From the NCBI RefSeq assembly GCF_024346675.1, contig NZ_AP024850.1, positions 806,001 through 870,000 of the forward strand: a stretch of 64,000 nucleotides of DNA, in the 5' to 3' direction. The position numbers were made by a program, and so were the translations under genes. Numbering within the stretch: position 1 is the stretch's first letter; the number at the start of each line of letters is the position of its first letter. Of this stretch, positions 37,230 through 46,905 are shown piece after piece. The stretch is from Photobacterium sanguinicancri. Lineage in GTDB: Bacteria > Pseudomonadota > Gammaproteobacteria > Enterobacterales > Vibrionaceae. The notes under the pieces were generated by a model. The model ran no database searches and was not told the origin of the DNA. It worked only from the letters and a program-made list of their open reading frames with translations.

Positions 37230-37625
37230 ATGTCCATTTCTTTTGATAAAGCATTAGGTATTCACCAACATACGGTTGGGATCCGCGCTCAGCGTGCAGA
37301 AACTCTAGCGAGTAACCTCGCTAATGCCAATACCCCTGGGTATAAAGCAAAGGACATGGATTTCGATCGCGCACTGAAAGCGGCAAAGTCTGGGGCAAGC
37401 ATTGGCCTTAGCCGTACCAGCGAGCGGCATATCTCTGCCTCAACTAAATTAATGGGCGAGCAAATGTACCGTGTGCCAACGCAACCCGACACTGGCGACG
37501 GCAATACAGTCGACTCTCAATTAGAAAAAAGTTTGTTCATGCAGAACTCACTGGAATACCAAGCATCACTAGATTTTCTTGGTTCTAAATTTCAGAACAT
37601 GTCCAAGGCATTGAAAGGGGAATAA
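37230..37625 (+). CDS. flgB: Flagellar proximal rod protein FlgB
   Basis: Rod component nearest the MS ring. The 131-residue protein has the family motif RAETLASNLANANTPGYKA. I start at the ATG at 37230 (MSISFDKALG) because GGAGG lies 5 nt upstream; the frame extends to a TTG at 37218, but that would place the SD inside the coding region. It is first gene of the flgBCDE unit, 3 bp before flgC. Confidence 0.96.
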   Translation: MSISFDKALGIHQHTVGIRAQRAETLASNLANANTPGYKAKDMDFDRALKAAKSGASIGLSRTSERHISASTKLMGEQMYRVPTQPDTGDGNTVDSQLEKSLFMQNSLEYQASLDFLGSKFQNMSKALKGE

Positions 37626-37628
37626 TAA

Positions 37629-38045
37629 ATGAGCCTATTTAACGTATTTAATGTGGCAGGATCTGCCATGAGTGCAGAATCGGTTCGTTTGAATACCACT
37701 TCAAGTAACCTTGCGAATGCGAACAGTGTGAGTAGTTCTGCAGAAGAAACGTACAAAGCACGTCACCCTATTTTTGCGGCGGAATTGCAAAGTGCCAGTT
37801 ACCGCCGTGAAGACAGCGTGCCTGTCCAAGTGAAAGGCATTGTTGAAAGCCAAAAGCCGTTGCGTGCTGAATACAACCCAGCTCACCCAATGGCGAATGC
37901 TGAAGGTTACATCTACAAGCCAAACGTTAATGTGATGGAAGAAATGGCCAATATGATTTCTGCATCGCGTTCCTATCAAAGTAATGTGCAAGTAGCTGAT
38001 GCAAGTAAGCAAATGCTGATGAGCACATTACAGATGGGCAAATAG
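37629..38045 (+). CDS. flgC: Flagellar proximal rod protein FlgC
   Basis: Rod protein, 138 residues, with the N-terminal SSNLANANSV signature shared by axial proteins and the C-terminal helix NMISASRSYQSNVQVADASKQ needed for rod polymerisation. It follows flgB by 3 bp in the sigma-54-driven operon. Confidence 0.96.
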   Translation: MSLFNVFNVAGSAMSAESVRLNTTSSNLANANSVSSSAEETYKARHPIFAAELQSASYRREDSVPVQVKGIVESQKPLRAEYNPAHPMANAEGYIYKPNVNVMEEMANMISASRSYQSNVQVADASKQMLMSTLQMGK

Positions 38046-38061
38046 GTAAGGAGTTTCAGTA

Positions 38062-38778
38062 ATGACCGGTATTAATGGTGCAGGTGGCGCTTCCAACCTA
38101 ACGTATCTTGATCAGCTTAAGGCGATGCAAGATAAAAAGGTCCAAGAAGAACAGAAAACCACAGGTCAGAATGAGCTAAAGCAAGAAGACTTTTTGTCGT
38201 TGCTTACCAAGCAACTTGCACAACAAGACCCATTTAAACCTGTGGGTAATGACCAAATGATTGCTCAAATGGCATCATTTGCGACGGTTGATGGTATCAG
38301 CCAAATGAATGACCAATTTGGTAGCTTGAATTCAGCAATGACCTCAAGCCAAGCACTACAAGCTTCTTCGCTCGTTGGCCGTGATGTACTGATCCCAAGT
38401 TCAACCGCCGTGAAGAGCATCGAAGGTGGTGTTGCGGGCATGGTGAAATTACCACAAGCCCTCGATAACTTGATGGTGCGGATTGAAAACGAACAAGGTC
38501 AATTAATTAAGACAATGGATCTTGGTGCGAAACCACCAGGTGAACATCGCCTTGATTGGGATGGTATGGATGAAAACGGCAACCCATTGCCTGAAGGTCG
38601 ATACCAAGTTAAGGCGGCAGGTCTGGTTGGCGGTGAAAGCCGTGAATTCGACGTATCAACCTATGCAAACGTAAATAGCGTCTTGCTAGGAAATGGTGAT
38701 GGCAATGTCATGCTAAACCTTGCTGGTTTGGATTCACCATTCAAATTGGCTGAAGTTTTAGAAGTCGGTAAGGTTTAA
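38062..38778 (+). CDS. flgD: Hook-capping scaffold FlgD
   Basis: Scaffold at the tip of the growing hook, lost from the mature structure. The 238-residue protein has the N-terminal export/assembly region with QEDFLSLLTKQLAQQDPFKP and the QMASFATVDGISQMN block. A C-terminal FlgD Ig/Tudor-like domain (about 105-235) contains GEHRLDWDGMDENGNPLPEG. SD AAGGAG lies before the ATG. Confidence 0.95.
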   Translation: MTGINGAGGASNLTYLDQLKAMQDKKVQEEQKTTGQNELKQEDFLSLLTKQLAQQDPFKPVGNDQMIAQMASFATVDGISQMNDQFGSLNSAMTSSQALQASSLVGRDVLIPSSTAVKSIEGGVAGMVKLPQALDNLMVRIENEQGQLIKTMDLGAKPPGEHRLDWDGMDENGNPLPEGRYQVKAAGLVGGESREFDVSTYANVNSVLLGNGDGNVMLNLAGLDSPFKLAEVLEVGKV

Positions 38779-38806
38779 TAAGGTTTAGGGATTCGGAGAA
38801 TAGATC

Positions 38807-40108
38807 ATGGGTTTTAACATTTCACTTAGTGGTATCGGGGCATCGCAGAAAGACCTTAATACTACCAGTAACAACATTGCGAACTCGAATACATACGGTT
38901 TTAAAGAGTCGCGTGCTGAGTTTGGTGATGTGTACTCATCGTCGATTTTTTCGAATGCAAAAACGACCACCGGTGGCGGTGTACAAACTTCAGTGGTTGC
39001 TCAGCAATTCCACGAAGGTTCAAGCATCTACACTAATAACCCGCTTGATATGCGTATTTCAGGCAGTGGTTTCTTTGCGGTTGCTGACGATAGCCTACAA
39101 CCACAAAATAATAGTTTAAGCCGTAACGGTGCATTCCACTTAAACAAAGACAACTACATGGTTAACTCCGAGAACCAGTACTTGCTTGGCTATAAAGTGG
39201 ACTCAGAAACTGATCAAGTAACATCGTACGAACCACAGGCGTTGAAAGTGCCAGATCAATTTGGTCAGCCTCGTGCATCAACCAATGTGCAAGTGGGTGT
39301 GAACTTACCTGCCAATGCAGATGCAAAAGATGCGTCATTGTTTAACCACAATGATCCTGCAACGTACGACAAATCAACCTCAGTAACGATTTACGATTCG
39401 CTGGGTCAGCCATATAAGATGAGCACGTATTACACCAAAGATAATACAGCGCCAAATCGCTGGGTATCTCACTATACGGTTACGGATAGTGACGGTGAAA
39501 AGCCGTTGAATGTAACTAATGGCGGTTCAACCAGTGCAACGGGTCACAAAGGTACAGTGTTAGACTTTAACTCTGACGGTTCTGTAAAAACCATCAATGG
39601 TGGTAATCCTATCGTTACTGATAGCTTTGCAGCGGCAGGTATTCAGATGAACGGTGGTGATGATCAACAAACTCTGACCTTTAATTATGACGAACCAACC
39701 CAGTACGCAGCCCCATTTGAGGTGCGCCGCTTTAATGAAGATGGTGCAACAACGGGCTACCTTGCAAAAGTAGACATCGATCCGAAAGGTTCTATCGTTG
39801 CGACTTACAGTAATGGTGAAAACGTTACCTTAGGTCGTGTTGGTATGGTACGTGTACCTAATGAACAAGGCCTAGTTTCTAAGGGCGGTACTCAGTGGGT
39901 AGCGAGCCAGGACTCAGGTGCGGCAATTTGGGGTGAAGCAACCCAAGGTGCATTTGGTGCGATTAAGAGTGGTACGCTTGAGCAATCAAACATCGATATG
40001 ACCCAAGAGTTGGTTGATTTGATCACCGCGCAGCGTAACTTCCAGGCTAACTCACGTGCGCTAGAAGTCGATAACCAGCTACAACAAACTATTCTTCAAA
40101 TCCGTTAA
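38807..40108 (+). CDS. flgE: Flagellar hook protein FlgE
   Basis: Subunit of the hook, the universal joint. The 433-residue protein has the N-terminal axial motif (ASQKDLNTTSNNIANSNTYG), the PDMRISGSGFF-type block (here LDMRISGSGFF), variable middle domains (about 150-360), and the C-terminal axial helix (MTQELVDLITAQRNFQANSR). It is the last gene before a terminator-like hairpin, so it probably ends the flgBCDE transcript. Confidence 0.96.
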   Translation: MGFNISLSGIGASQKDLNTTSNNIANSNTYGFKESRAEFGDVYSSSIFSNAKTTTGGGVQTSVVAQQFHEGSSIYTNNPLDMRISGSGFFAVADDSLQPQNNSLSRNGAFHLNKDNYMVNSENQYLLGYKVDSETDQVTSYEPQALKVPDQFGQPRASTNVQVGVNLPANADAKDASLFNHNDPATYDKSTSVTIYDSLGQPYKMSTYYTKDNTAPNRWVSHYTVTDSDGEKPLNVTNGGSTSATGHKGTVLDFNSDGSVKTINGGNPIVTDSFAAAGIQMNGGDDQQTLTFNYDEPTQYAAPFEVRRFNEDGATTGYLAKVDIDPKGSIVATYSNGENVTLGRVGMVRVPNEQGLVSKGGTQWVASQDSGAAIWGEATQGAFGAIKSGTLEQSNIDMTQELVDLITAQRNFQANSRALEVDNQLQQTILQIR

Positions 40109-40164
40109 TTAGTATGAGTGCTCAGCATTCATCTTTATAAATAGTTCGGATCCTGCTTTATTGA

Positions 40165-40197
40165 TTTTGCCGCCTCTATGTAAGGCGGCAAAATTTG
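40165..40197 (+). terminator. Terminator between flgE and flgF
   Basis: Perfect 11-bp arms TTTTGCCGCCT / AGGCGGCAAAA around a 7-nt loop, followed by TTTGT. It lies 57 bp after flgE and before a new sigma-54 promoter. Confidence 0.8.
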
Positions 40198-40283
40198 TCA
40201 TATCTGCCGCCATGAAATTGGCACCCTTCCGTTATATCTTGCCTCCAGTTATCTAACATTTTGATAAGTAACACTATTAAATA

Positions 40284-40300
40284 GTGGCATATTTATTGCT
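40284..40300 (+). promoter_or_regulatory. Sigma-54 promoter for flgFGHIJ
   Basis: AGTGGCATATTTATTGCT region with -24 GG at 40286-40287 and -12 GC at 40298-40299, exactly 10 bp apart. It is 33 bp before the flgF ATG. Confidence 0.82.
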
Positions 40301-40332
40301 TAATTCTCGTCATATGATGATGGGAGAGTAAT

Positions 40333-41082
40333 ATGGATCGCGCGCTATTTCTTGCCATGAGTGGGGCAAAGCAAGACATGCATGGTATGCAGCTGCATGC
40401 CAACAACCTTGCTAACGTAAAAACGACGGGTTTTCGTGCCGATCTTGAACAAGCTCGCAGCATGCAAGCATACGGCGAAGGCTTACCAAGTCGTGTTTTT
40501 GCGATGACTGAACGCCCAGGCCAAGATTTCTCGCAAGGCTCAGTAATGACGACGGGTCGTGATTTAGATGTCGCGGTTCAAGACCAAGGTTGGTTAGCCG
40601 TGATGGACCCATCAGGCCAAGAAGCCTATACCCGCGCGGGTCACTTAAAAATCGACCAAACGGGTATGTTGCAAAACTCGAATGGTAACTTGATGATGGG
40701 TGAAAATGGCGGCCCAATTTTTGTTCCTCTCCCTATCAGTAAAATTCAAATTGGCACTGATGGTACTATCTCGGTATTACCACAAGGTGCGCCACCCGAA
40801 GCAATGGAAGTAATTGATCGCTTGAAGCTGGTTCGTCCGGCTAACAATGAACTTTACAAAGATGCGAACGGCTTATTTAAGTCGAAAACACCAGGTAAAA
40901 CCTACGAAGCGGATGCCAATGTCAAAGTCCTAAAAGGGGCACTGGAAGGCAGTAACGTGAATGCAGTGGGCGAAATGACCAGCATGATCGATCTACAACG
41001 CCACTTTGAAATGCAAGTGAAATTGATGAAAACCGCGGAGCAGATGGACGAGGCCTCAAGCTCGTTACTGCGCATGGGTTAA
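40333..41082 (+). CDS. flgF: Flagellar proximal rod protein FlgF
   Basis: Rod protein, 249 residues. It has the axial N-terminus (HANNLANVKTTGFRADL), a central D1-type domain and the C-terminal helix (MTSMIDLQRHFEMQVKLMKT). It is the first gene after a terminator and new promoter, and flgG follows 20 bp later. GGGAGAG gives a good SD. Confidence 0.96.
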   Translation: MDRALFLAMSGAKQDMHGMQLHANNLANVKTTGFRADLEQARSMQAYGEGLPSRVFAMTERPGQDFSQGSVMTTGRDLDVAVQDQGWLAVMDPSGQEAYTRAGHLKIDQTGMLQNSNGNLMMGENGGPIFVPLPISKIQIGTDGTISVLPQGAPPEAMEVIDRLKLVRPANNELYKDANGLFKSKTPGKTYEADANVKVLKGALEGSNVNAVGEMTSMIDLQRHFEMQVKLMKTAEQMDEASSSLLRMG

Positions 41083-41102
41083 TAGGGTAGAAGGAAACTA
41101 AG

Positions 41103-41891
41103 ATGCATCCAGCACTATGGGTAAGTAAGACTGGCCTTGACGCTCAGCAAACCAATATTTCAACCATCTCGAATAACTTGGCGAATGCCTCGACCGTGGG
41201 TTTTAAAAAGAGCCGTGCGGTATTTGAAGATTTGTTCTACCAAAACATTAATCAGCCGGGCGGCCAGTCGTCGCAAGACACACAATTGCCATCAGGCTTG
41301 ATGTTGGGTGCCGGTTCAAAAGTGGTGGCTACTCAAAAAGTATTTACCCAAGGTAATACCCAAACAACCAATAATGCGATGGATATGATGATCGAAGGCG
41401 ATGGCTTCTTTCAAATCATGCTGCCAGACGGCAATATCGGTTATACCCGAAACGGTCAGTTCACGATTAACAATGAAGGCCAATTAGTTACGACAGGTTC
41501 TGGTTACGTGCTACAGCCTGAAGTGGCAGTACCGGAAGATGCGGTCGGTATTACGGTTGGTACGGACGGTGAAGTCTCGGCACGTATTCGTGGTCAGCAA
41601 GAAAATCAGGTGCTTGGCCAAATCACCACAGTTAACTTTATCAATCCAGGCGGTTTAGAGCCGATTGGTCAAAACCTCTTCCTACCGACAGGTGCTAGTG
41701 GTGATCCTCAAGAAGGTGTACCGGGTTTGAATGGCTTAGGTTCTGTTCGTCAGTCGATGTTAGAAACATCGAACGTTAACGTGACGGAAGAACTGGTCAA
41801 TATGATTGAAGCTCAGCGTGTGTACGAGATGAACTCGAAAGTGATTTCAACCGTCGACCAAATGCTGAGTTACGTAAATCAGCAACTCTAA
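41103..41891 (+). CDS. flgG: Flagellar distal rod protein FlgG
   Basis: Distal rod subunit, 262 residues as usual. It has the N-terminal axial motif (TISNNLANASTVGFKKSR), the insertion region NQPGGQSSQDTQLPSG typical of FlgG, and the C-terminal NVTEELVNMIEAQRVYEMNS helix. It sits between flgF and flgH with short gaps. Confidence 0.97.
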   Translation: MHPALWVSKTGLDAQQTNISTISNNLANASTVGFKKSRAVFEDLFYQNINQPGGQSSQDTQLPSGLMLGAGSKVVATQKVFTQGNTQTTNNAMDMMIEGDGFFQIMLPDGNIGYTRNGQFTINNEGQLVTTGSGYVLQPEVAVPEDAVGITVGTDGEVSARIRGQQENQVLGQITTVNFINPGGLEPIGQNLFLPTGASGDPQEGVPGLNGLGSVRQSMLETSNVNVTEELVNMIEAQRVYEMNSKVISTVDQMLSYVNQQL

Positions 41892-41920
41892 TCCGCCACT
41901 GAAAAGAAGGTAGTTGTACG

Positions 41921-42700
41921 ATGATGAAAAAACTGTTGTGTGGTGTGTTTATCATGACCCTTACGGGCTGTGAAATGCTGACGCCACCACCGGATACTGG
42001 CAGTGATGTTGAAAAAGCGACCACCAATGTGGATGCGGTTGAAGGCTCAACCGAAAAAGACACAGACTTGGTGGACATGCTGCGTCGTCGTACCGATCCA
42101 CAGGCGGGAGATCCTGCTTGGGCGAGTCTTCGCCCTCAGCCAAAGCCAGAGCATTACGCAACATCTACAGGATCTTTGTTTAGTCAAACGCAAGTACAAG
42201 ACTTATACGATGACACCAAACCGCGTGGTATCGGTGACATAGTGACTGTACTGCTTGAAGAAAAGACCCAAGCGAAAAAAAGTGCGAGCTCAGATTTAGA
42301 CAAGAAAACCGATATGAGCATGGATCCTATGGCGATCGGTGGTCAAAATTTACAAATTGCTGGGCGAGAACTGTCGTACGAAGTGAAAAATCAGAACAAA
42401 TTTGCAGGGACGACATCAGCTGATCAGAGCAACAGCATTAAAGGTGAAATTTCGGTTGAAGTTATTGATGTGCTAGCGAATGGCAACTTAATGGTACGCG
42501 GTGAAAAGTGGTTAACACTTAATACTGGCGATGAATATATCCGAGTTAGCGGTACCATTCGTCCTGACGATATTTCACAAGACAATACGGTTACCTCTAC
42601 ACGAATTACCAATGCGCGTATTCAGTATTCTGGTACGGGTGATCGCCAAGATATTCAAGAACAAGGTTGGTTAGGCCGATTCTTTAACGTCACCTTATAA
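41921..42700 (+). CDS. flgH: Flagellar L-ring lipoprotein FlgH
   Basis: Outer-membrane L-ring subunit, 259 residues. A lipoprotein signal [17 protein letters not shown] ends at the lipidated C17. The family core includes [20 protein letters not shown] and the C-terminal [21 protein letters not shown] somewhat long acidic linker (about 22-60) follows the lipid anchor. It is separated from flgI by about 20 bp. Confidence 0.96.
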   Translation: MMKKLLCGVFIMTLTGCEMLTPPPDTGSDVEKATTNVDAVEGSTEKDTDLVDMLRRRTDPQAGDPAWASLRPQPKPEHYATSTGSLFSQTQVQDLYDDTKPRGIGDIVTVLLEEKTQAKKSASSDLDKKTDMSMDPMAIGGQNLQIAGRELSYEVKNQNKFAGTTSADQSNSIKGEISVEVIDVLANGNLMVRGEKWLTLNTGDEYIRVSGTIRPDDISQDNTVTSTRITNARIQYSGTGDRQDIQEQGWLGRFFNVTL

Positions 42701-42720
42701 CTGTGGCATTTATTAGGAGC

Positions 42721-43818
42721 ATGAACGTGAACATCCGTCTATTGATAGCCAGCTTGTTGATTCTACTAACGTTACCAGTACACGCAGCGCGCATTAAAGA
42801 TGTGTCTGAGGTTGCTGGGGTTCGTAGTAACCAATTAGTCGGTTATGGTCTTGTTGTTGGTTTGCCGGGAACCGGTGAAACCACACCGTTCACCGATCAA
42901 AGCTTTCGTGCCATGCTACAAAACTTTGGTATTCAATTGCCAGCAGGGCAAAAACCAAAAACTAAAAACGTAGCGGCTGTTGCCGTTAATGCCACATTAC
43001 CTGCTTTTACCAAGCAAGGTCAGAGTATTGATATTACGGTTTCTTCAATCGGTTCTGCTAAGAGTTTACGCGGCGGTACCTTGTTGCAAACTTTCCTAAA
43101 AGGTCTTGATGGCAAGGTATACGCGGTTGCTCAAGGTAGTTTAGTGGTTAGTGGATTCAGTGCTAACGGTGCCGATGGATCTAAAATTGTCGGTAATAAC
43201 CCAACCGTTGGACGGATTAGTAATGGCGCCATGGTTGAACAAGAAGTGCCAAACCCATTTGGTCGTGGTGATTTCCTGACTTTTAACTTATTTGAATCTG
43301 ACTTTACGACAGCCCAGCGAATGTCTGACACCGTCAATCAATTTTTAGGCCCTGATATGGCGGCAGCGATTGATGCGACCTCTATTCGAGTGCGTGCGCC
43401 TCGAGATGTCAGCCAGCGTGTTGCTTTTTTATCGACGATTGAAAACCTCGAATTTGACCCAGCCGAAGGCGCTGCCAAGATTATTGTTAACTCCCGTACA
43501 GGTACCATAGTGGTCGGCCAGCACGTTAAGCTAAAACCTGCGGCGATTACTCATGGTGGCATGACGGTAACGATCCGAGAGAACCCACAAGTCAGTCAAC
43601 CAAATGCATTTTCGGGAGGGAATACGGTAGTAGTACCCAATTCTGACATTGAAGTGACAGAAGCCGATTCGCGAATGTTTAAATTCGACCCAGGTGTTAG
43701 CTTAGATGACTTAGTACGCGCGGTGAACCAGGTCGGTGCTGCACCATCAGATTTAATGGCTATTTTGCAAGCGCTGAAACAAGCGGGTGCTATTGAAGGT
43801 CAGCTGATTATTATCTAG
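42721..43818 (+). CDS. flgI: Flagellar P-ring protein FlgI
   Basis: Periplasmic P-ring subunit, the client of FlgA. Signal peptide [16 protein letters not shown], then [30 protein letters not shown], split here over the usual family start. I start at the ATG at 42721. The SD AGGAG ends only 1-2 nt before it, so the in-frame GTG at 42727 (MNIRLLIAS) has better spacing and may be the real start. Upstream in-frame codons to 42703 would put extra residues before the signal. The C-terminus ends [12 protein letters not shown], typical of the family. Confidence 0.95.
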   Translation: MNVNIRLLIASLLILLTLPVHAARIKDVSEVAGVRSNQLVGYGLVVGLPGTGETTPFTDQSFRAMLQNFGIQLPAGQKPKTKNVAAVAVNATLPAFTKQGQSIDITVSSIGSAKSLRGGTLLQTFLKGLDGKVYAVAQGSLVVSGFSANGADGSKIVGNNPTVGRISNGAMVEQEVPNPFGRGDFLTFNLFESDFTTAQRMSDTVNQFLGPDMAAAIDATSIRVRAPRDVSQRVAFLSTIENLEFDPAEGAAKIIVNSRTGTIVVGQHVKLKPAAITHGGMTVTIRENPQVSQPNAFSGGNTVVVPNSDIEVTEADSRMFKFDPGVSLDDLVRAVNQVGAAPSDLMAILQALKQAGAIEGQLIII

Positions 43819-43878
43819 TGGTATTTCTGAGTAAGTTGAGAAATACCAAGTAGAAAAAGACCCAATTGAGAAAAGATA

Positions 43879-44847
43879 ATGATTAAAAATGTAGATGCGG
43901 GATTTGTTCATGATTTATCAAGCCTTGATCGCTTGCGTGCCGGGATCAAAGATGATGAACAAGGATCGTTACGCGCTGCTGCAGTGCAATTTGAATCAAT
44001 CTTTACTCAAATGCTGTTTAAATCGATGCGCCAAGCGAATGAAGCGTTTGAATCGGATTTAATGAGCAGCAGTAATACCAAGTTCTTTGAGCAAATGCAC
44101 GATGAACAAATGGCCAGTGAGCTTAGTAGTACTGGTTCATTAGGCTTAGCTGATTTGATCGTAAATCAACTCGGTGGCGATCAAGAGAAGCCACCTGAAG
44201 ATGTTATCCGTAATGCGATTCATGATTCTCCGTTGCGTTTACCTGTTGATAAAAATGGTAATAAGCCCGATCAGGCGATGGTAGATAAAGCTGCCAATGA
44301 CGCGATCTTAGCCATGCAATCGTCGCAAGCTCAGCAATCGGCAGTGATGGCCCCACCGATGGCAAAGGCTAAGCCCGAAACCTTTGATAGCCCAGAACAG
44401 TTTGTGAGTAAGCTGCAACCGTACGCTGAAAAAGCAGCCAAGGCATTAGGCACAGATCCGGCGGTATTGATTGCTCAGGCTGCGTTAGAAACCGGCTGGG
44501 GTAAAAAAGTCATTAAGAATGCAGCGGGTTCTAGTAATAACTTATTCAACATTAAGGCTGATCCACGCTGGCAAGGTGGCAAAGTGGCAACTAATACCTT
44601 GGAGTTTCATAACGGTATCGCGGTGCAAGAGAAAGCCGCTTTTCGTTCGTATAACGACTATCAAGACAGCTTTAACGATTATGTGCGCTTTTTGAATCAA
44701 AACCCACGTTATGAAAACGCCCTGAATTCCCCGCAAGATCCACGTCAGTTTATTCGTAACTTGCATCAAGCCGGTTATGCTACCGATCCGAATTACTCAC
44801 AAAAAGTTATTAGTGTGATGGATAAAGTCACCAGTATGATGAAGTGA
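43879..44847 (+). CDS. flgJ: Rod-capping protein and muramidase FlgJ
   Basis: Bifunctional protein, 322 residues. The N-terminal domain (about 1-110; AAAVQFESIFTQMLFKSMRQ) caps the growing rod. The C-terminal GH73 glucosaminidase domain (about 165-322) cuts peptidoglycan, with catalytic Glu expected at E204 in AALETGWGKKV and the block SSNNLFNIKADPRWQG. It ends the flgFGHIJ unit before a terminator. Confidence 0.96.
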   Translation: MIKNVDAGFVHDLSSLDRLRAGIKDDEQGSLRAAAVQFESIFTQMLFKSMRQANEAFESDLMSSSNTKFFEQMHDEQMASELSSTGSLGLADLIVNQLGGDQEKPPEDVIRNAIHDSPLRLPVDKNGNKPDQAMVDKAANDAILAMQSSQAQQSAVMAPPMAKAKPETFDSPEQFVSKLQPYAEKAAKALGTDPAVLIAQAALETGWGKKVIKNAAGSSNNLFNIKADPRWQGGKVATNTLEFHNGIAVQEKAAFRSYNDYQDSFNDYVRFLNQNPRYENALNSPQDPRQFIRNLHQAGYATDPNYSQKVISVMDKVTSMMK

Positions 44848-44878
44848 TAATCAGCGAAGCCACTGGTTTATTGTCAGC

Positions 44879-44908
44879 AAAAAGCACCTAAAGTAAGGTG
44901 CTTTTTTT
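44879..44908 (+). terminator. Terminator after flgJ
   Basis: Arms AAAAAGCACCT / AGGTGCTTTTT around a 6-nt loop, followed by more T, 31 bp after the flgJ stop. Confidence 0.9.
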
Positions 44909-44942
44909 GTTTCTGTAAGGTACTGATTTTAGTTTTGTTTAG

Positions 44943-44959
44943 TTGGCTCGAATATTGCA
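44943..44959 (+). promoter_or_regulatory. Sigma-54 promoter for flgKL
   Basis: TTGGCTCGAATATTGCA with -24 GG at 44945-44946 and -12 GC at 44957-44958, 10 bp apart, 50 bp before the flgK ATG and just after the flgJ terminator. Confidence 0.83.
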
Positions 44960-45008
44960 TTTAAGTCTGCATTAATCGTATTTTCATGAACAATTTACTG
45001 GAGGCGAG

Positions 45009-46892
45009 ATGGGGTTTGACCTACTCAATATGGGGTCGCAGGGCGTTTTAACCGCTCAGCGTCAGCTCAACACCACTAGCCACAATATTAATAACGTTAA
45101 TACTGAAGGTTATAGCCGTCAGTCAGTTGTTCAGAGCACCAATGATCCAATTTGGTGGGGCGGCAATCAGTACGGTACGGGTGTGCATGCGGCAGAAGTT
45201 CGCCGTGGTTATGATCAATTTGCCACCAATGAATTAAACCTCACGACGACGAACCTGAATTACGCCAGCGAACGCGAAGGGCAGTTGGGGCGTTTGGATA
45301 ATATGTTGGCAAACAGTGCCAAAAAAATTCCAGAAGACATGAACCAATGGTACGACGCCATCAAAGGTATGGCGGATAGCCCGAGTGACATTGGTAGCCG
45401 TAAAGTTGTATTAGAAAAAGCCAAACTGGTTGCGGCTGGCCTTAATGACAATCATAAGGTTTTAGCGCAGCAGCAAACTGAAACTAATGAAGTGCTAGGG
45501 CGTACGCTGAATCGAGTCAATGATATCGGTCGTGAGCTGGTGGATATTCATAAAGCGATTATCAAAACCCCGACATCGGGCGCTGACAATGATTTATTAG
45601 ATCGCCATCAAGCACTGATCAATGAATTGTCGCAATACACCAAAGTGACGGTGACTCGCAAGAATGAAGAAACCTTCAACATCATGATTGGCAGTGGCCA
45701 TACGCTAGTATCAGGTACTGAGTCGAGCCAATTACAGATGGTGGATGGTAATCCCGATCCGCGTCAAACCCAGCTTGCTATGGTTGAAGGCCAATCACTT
45801 AAAACGATTCGTAATGATGATATTGGTGGCAAACTGGCTGCATTATTTCAGTTTAGAGATGAAACGTTAGCACAAGCAATGGACGAAATGGGCCGTATTG
45901 CGGTGGGTTTCTCCGACTCGATGAATGAACTGCAATCGCAAGGTTTAGACTTGAAAGGCCAAGTGGGAGAAAATATTTTCCATGATATAAATAGCCCCGA
46001 AAGTGCGGGGTCACGCGCCTTGATCCCGAAAGGTTCTACGGCGGCAGTCAACGTTTATATTGATGATATTAAAGCGTTAAAGTCGGGCGAATATCAACTA
46101 AGTTTTGATGGTAGCCAACACAAGTTAGTTTCACCTGATGGCCAGAGTCAAACCGTGATGCCAAGTGGCACTCCCCCTAAATTTAGCGTCGATGGGTTAG
46201 AAATTGAAATTGCAGCACCGATTGGGATTGGTGAACCGATTTTAATTCGCCCAACACGTACTTCTGCCAGCGAAATCCGTGTAACCATGGATGACCCAGC
46301 TAAACTGGCAGCGCAAAGTTACATGAGTTCAGCAACAAAAGCGCATGGTACTGCTGATTTACAGGTATCAACCCCAGGTGCATTACGTGAATTCCAAGTA
46401 GCTATTTCACCTGATGCCAGCCAGTTCGCTGTACTTGATATGAAAGGGCAAATTTTGCAGGCACCACAGACGTACCCGCCAGCAGGAGATGTAACAGTAA
46501 ACGGTACCAGTTTTAGCTTAAGTAATGGCGCACTGGGTAACGATGTCTTTGCGGTTAACTTAAATGCTGCGGTGGGTGATAACGGTAACCTAATAAAAAT
46601 GCAGGATGTGCAAACGGCAAAGGTAATGAACGATGGCCGCTCTACGGTATTGGATGTCTACGAAGGGCTCAATACGGATATGGGAGTGCAAAAAGCATCG
46701 GCAAGCCGTTTACGTGAAGTGGGCTTAGTGGAAAAAGATGCCGCTGAAAGCCGAGTGGCTGAAATATCAGGGGTCAACCTTGATGAGGAGGCTGCCAATA
46801 TGATGCGCTTCCAACAGTCTTATGCCGCCTCGTCCCGTATTATGACGGTGGCGAATGAAACCTTTGAAACCTTGCTGAATGCATCTCGCTAG
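45009..46892 (+). CDS. flgK: Hook-filament junction protein FlgK
   Basis: First junction protein (HAP1), 627 residues, exported with FlgN. N-terminal axial motif (QLNTTSHNINNVNTEGYSRQ), long variable centre and C-terminal helix (EAANMMRFQQSYAASSRIMT). It is longer than E. coli FlgK (547), through the central region (about 330-560). SD GGAGG precedes the ATG. flgL follows after 13 bp. Confidence 0.96.
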   Translation: MGFDLLNMGSQGVLTAQRQLNTTSHNINNVNTEGYSRQSVVQSTNDPIWWGGNQYGTGVHAAEVRRGYDQFATNELNLTTTNLNYASEREGQLGRLDNMLANSAKKIPEDMNQWYDAIKGMADSPSDIGSRKVVLEKAKLVAAGLNDNHKVLAQQQTETNEVLGRTLNRVNDIGRELVDIHKAIIKTPTSGADNDLLDRHQALINELSQYTKVTVTRKNEETFNIMIGSGHTLVSGTESSQLQMVDGNPDPRQTQLAMVEGQSLKTIRNDDIGGKLAALFQFRDETLAQAMDEMGRIAVGFSDSMNELQSQGLDLKGQVGENIFHDINSPESAGSRALIPKGSTAAVNVYIDDIKALKSGEYQLSFDGSQHKLVSPDGQSQTVMPSGTPPKFSVDGLEIEIAAPIGIGEPILIRPTRTSASEIRVTMDDPAKLAAQSYMSSATKAHGTADLQVSTPGALREFQVAISPDASQFAVLDMKGQILQAPQTYPPAGDVTVNGTSFSLSNGALGNDVFAVNLNAAVGDNGNLIKMQDVQTAKVMNDGRSTVLDVYEGLNTDMGVQKASASRLREVGLVEKDAAESRVAEISGVNLDEEAANMMRFQQSYAASSRIMTVANETFETLLNASR

Positions 46893-46905
46893 GGAGTAAC
46901 TTGAT

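Noticed and set aside
40218..40245. TTGGCAC upstream of flgF as a sigma-54 -24 element
   Set aside because: No GC follows at the required 10-bp spacing; the nearby site at 40284-40300 has exact spacing and is better placed.
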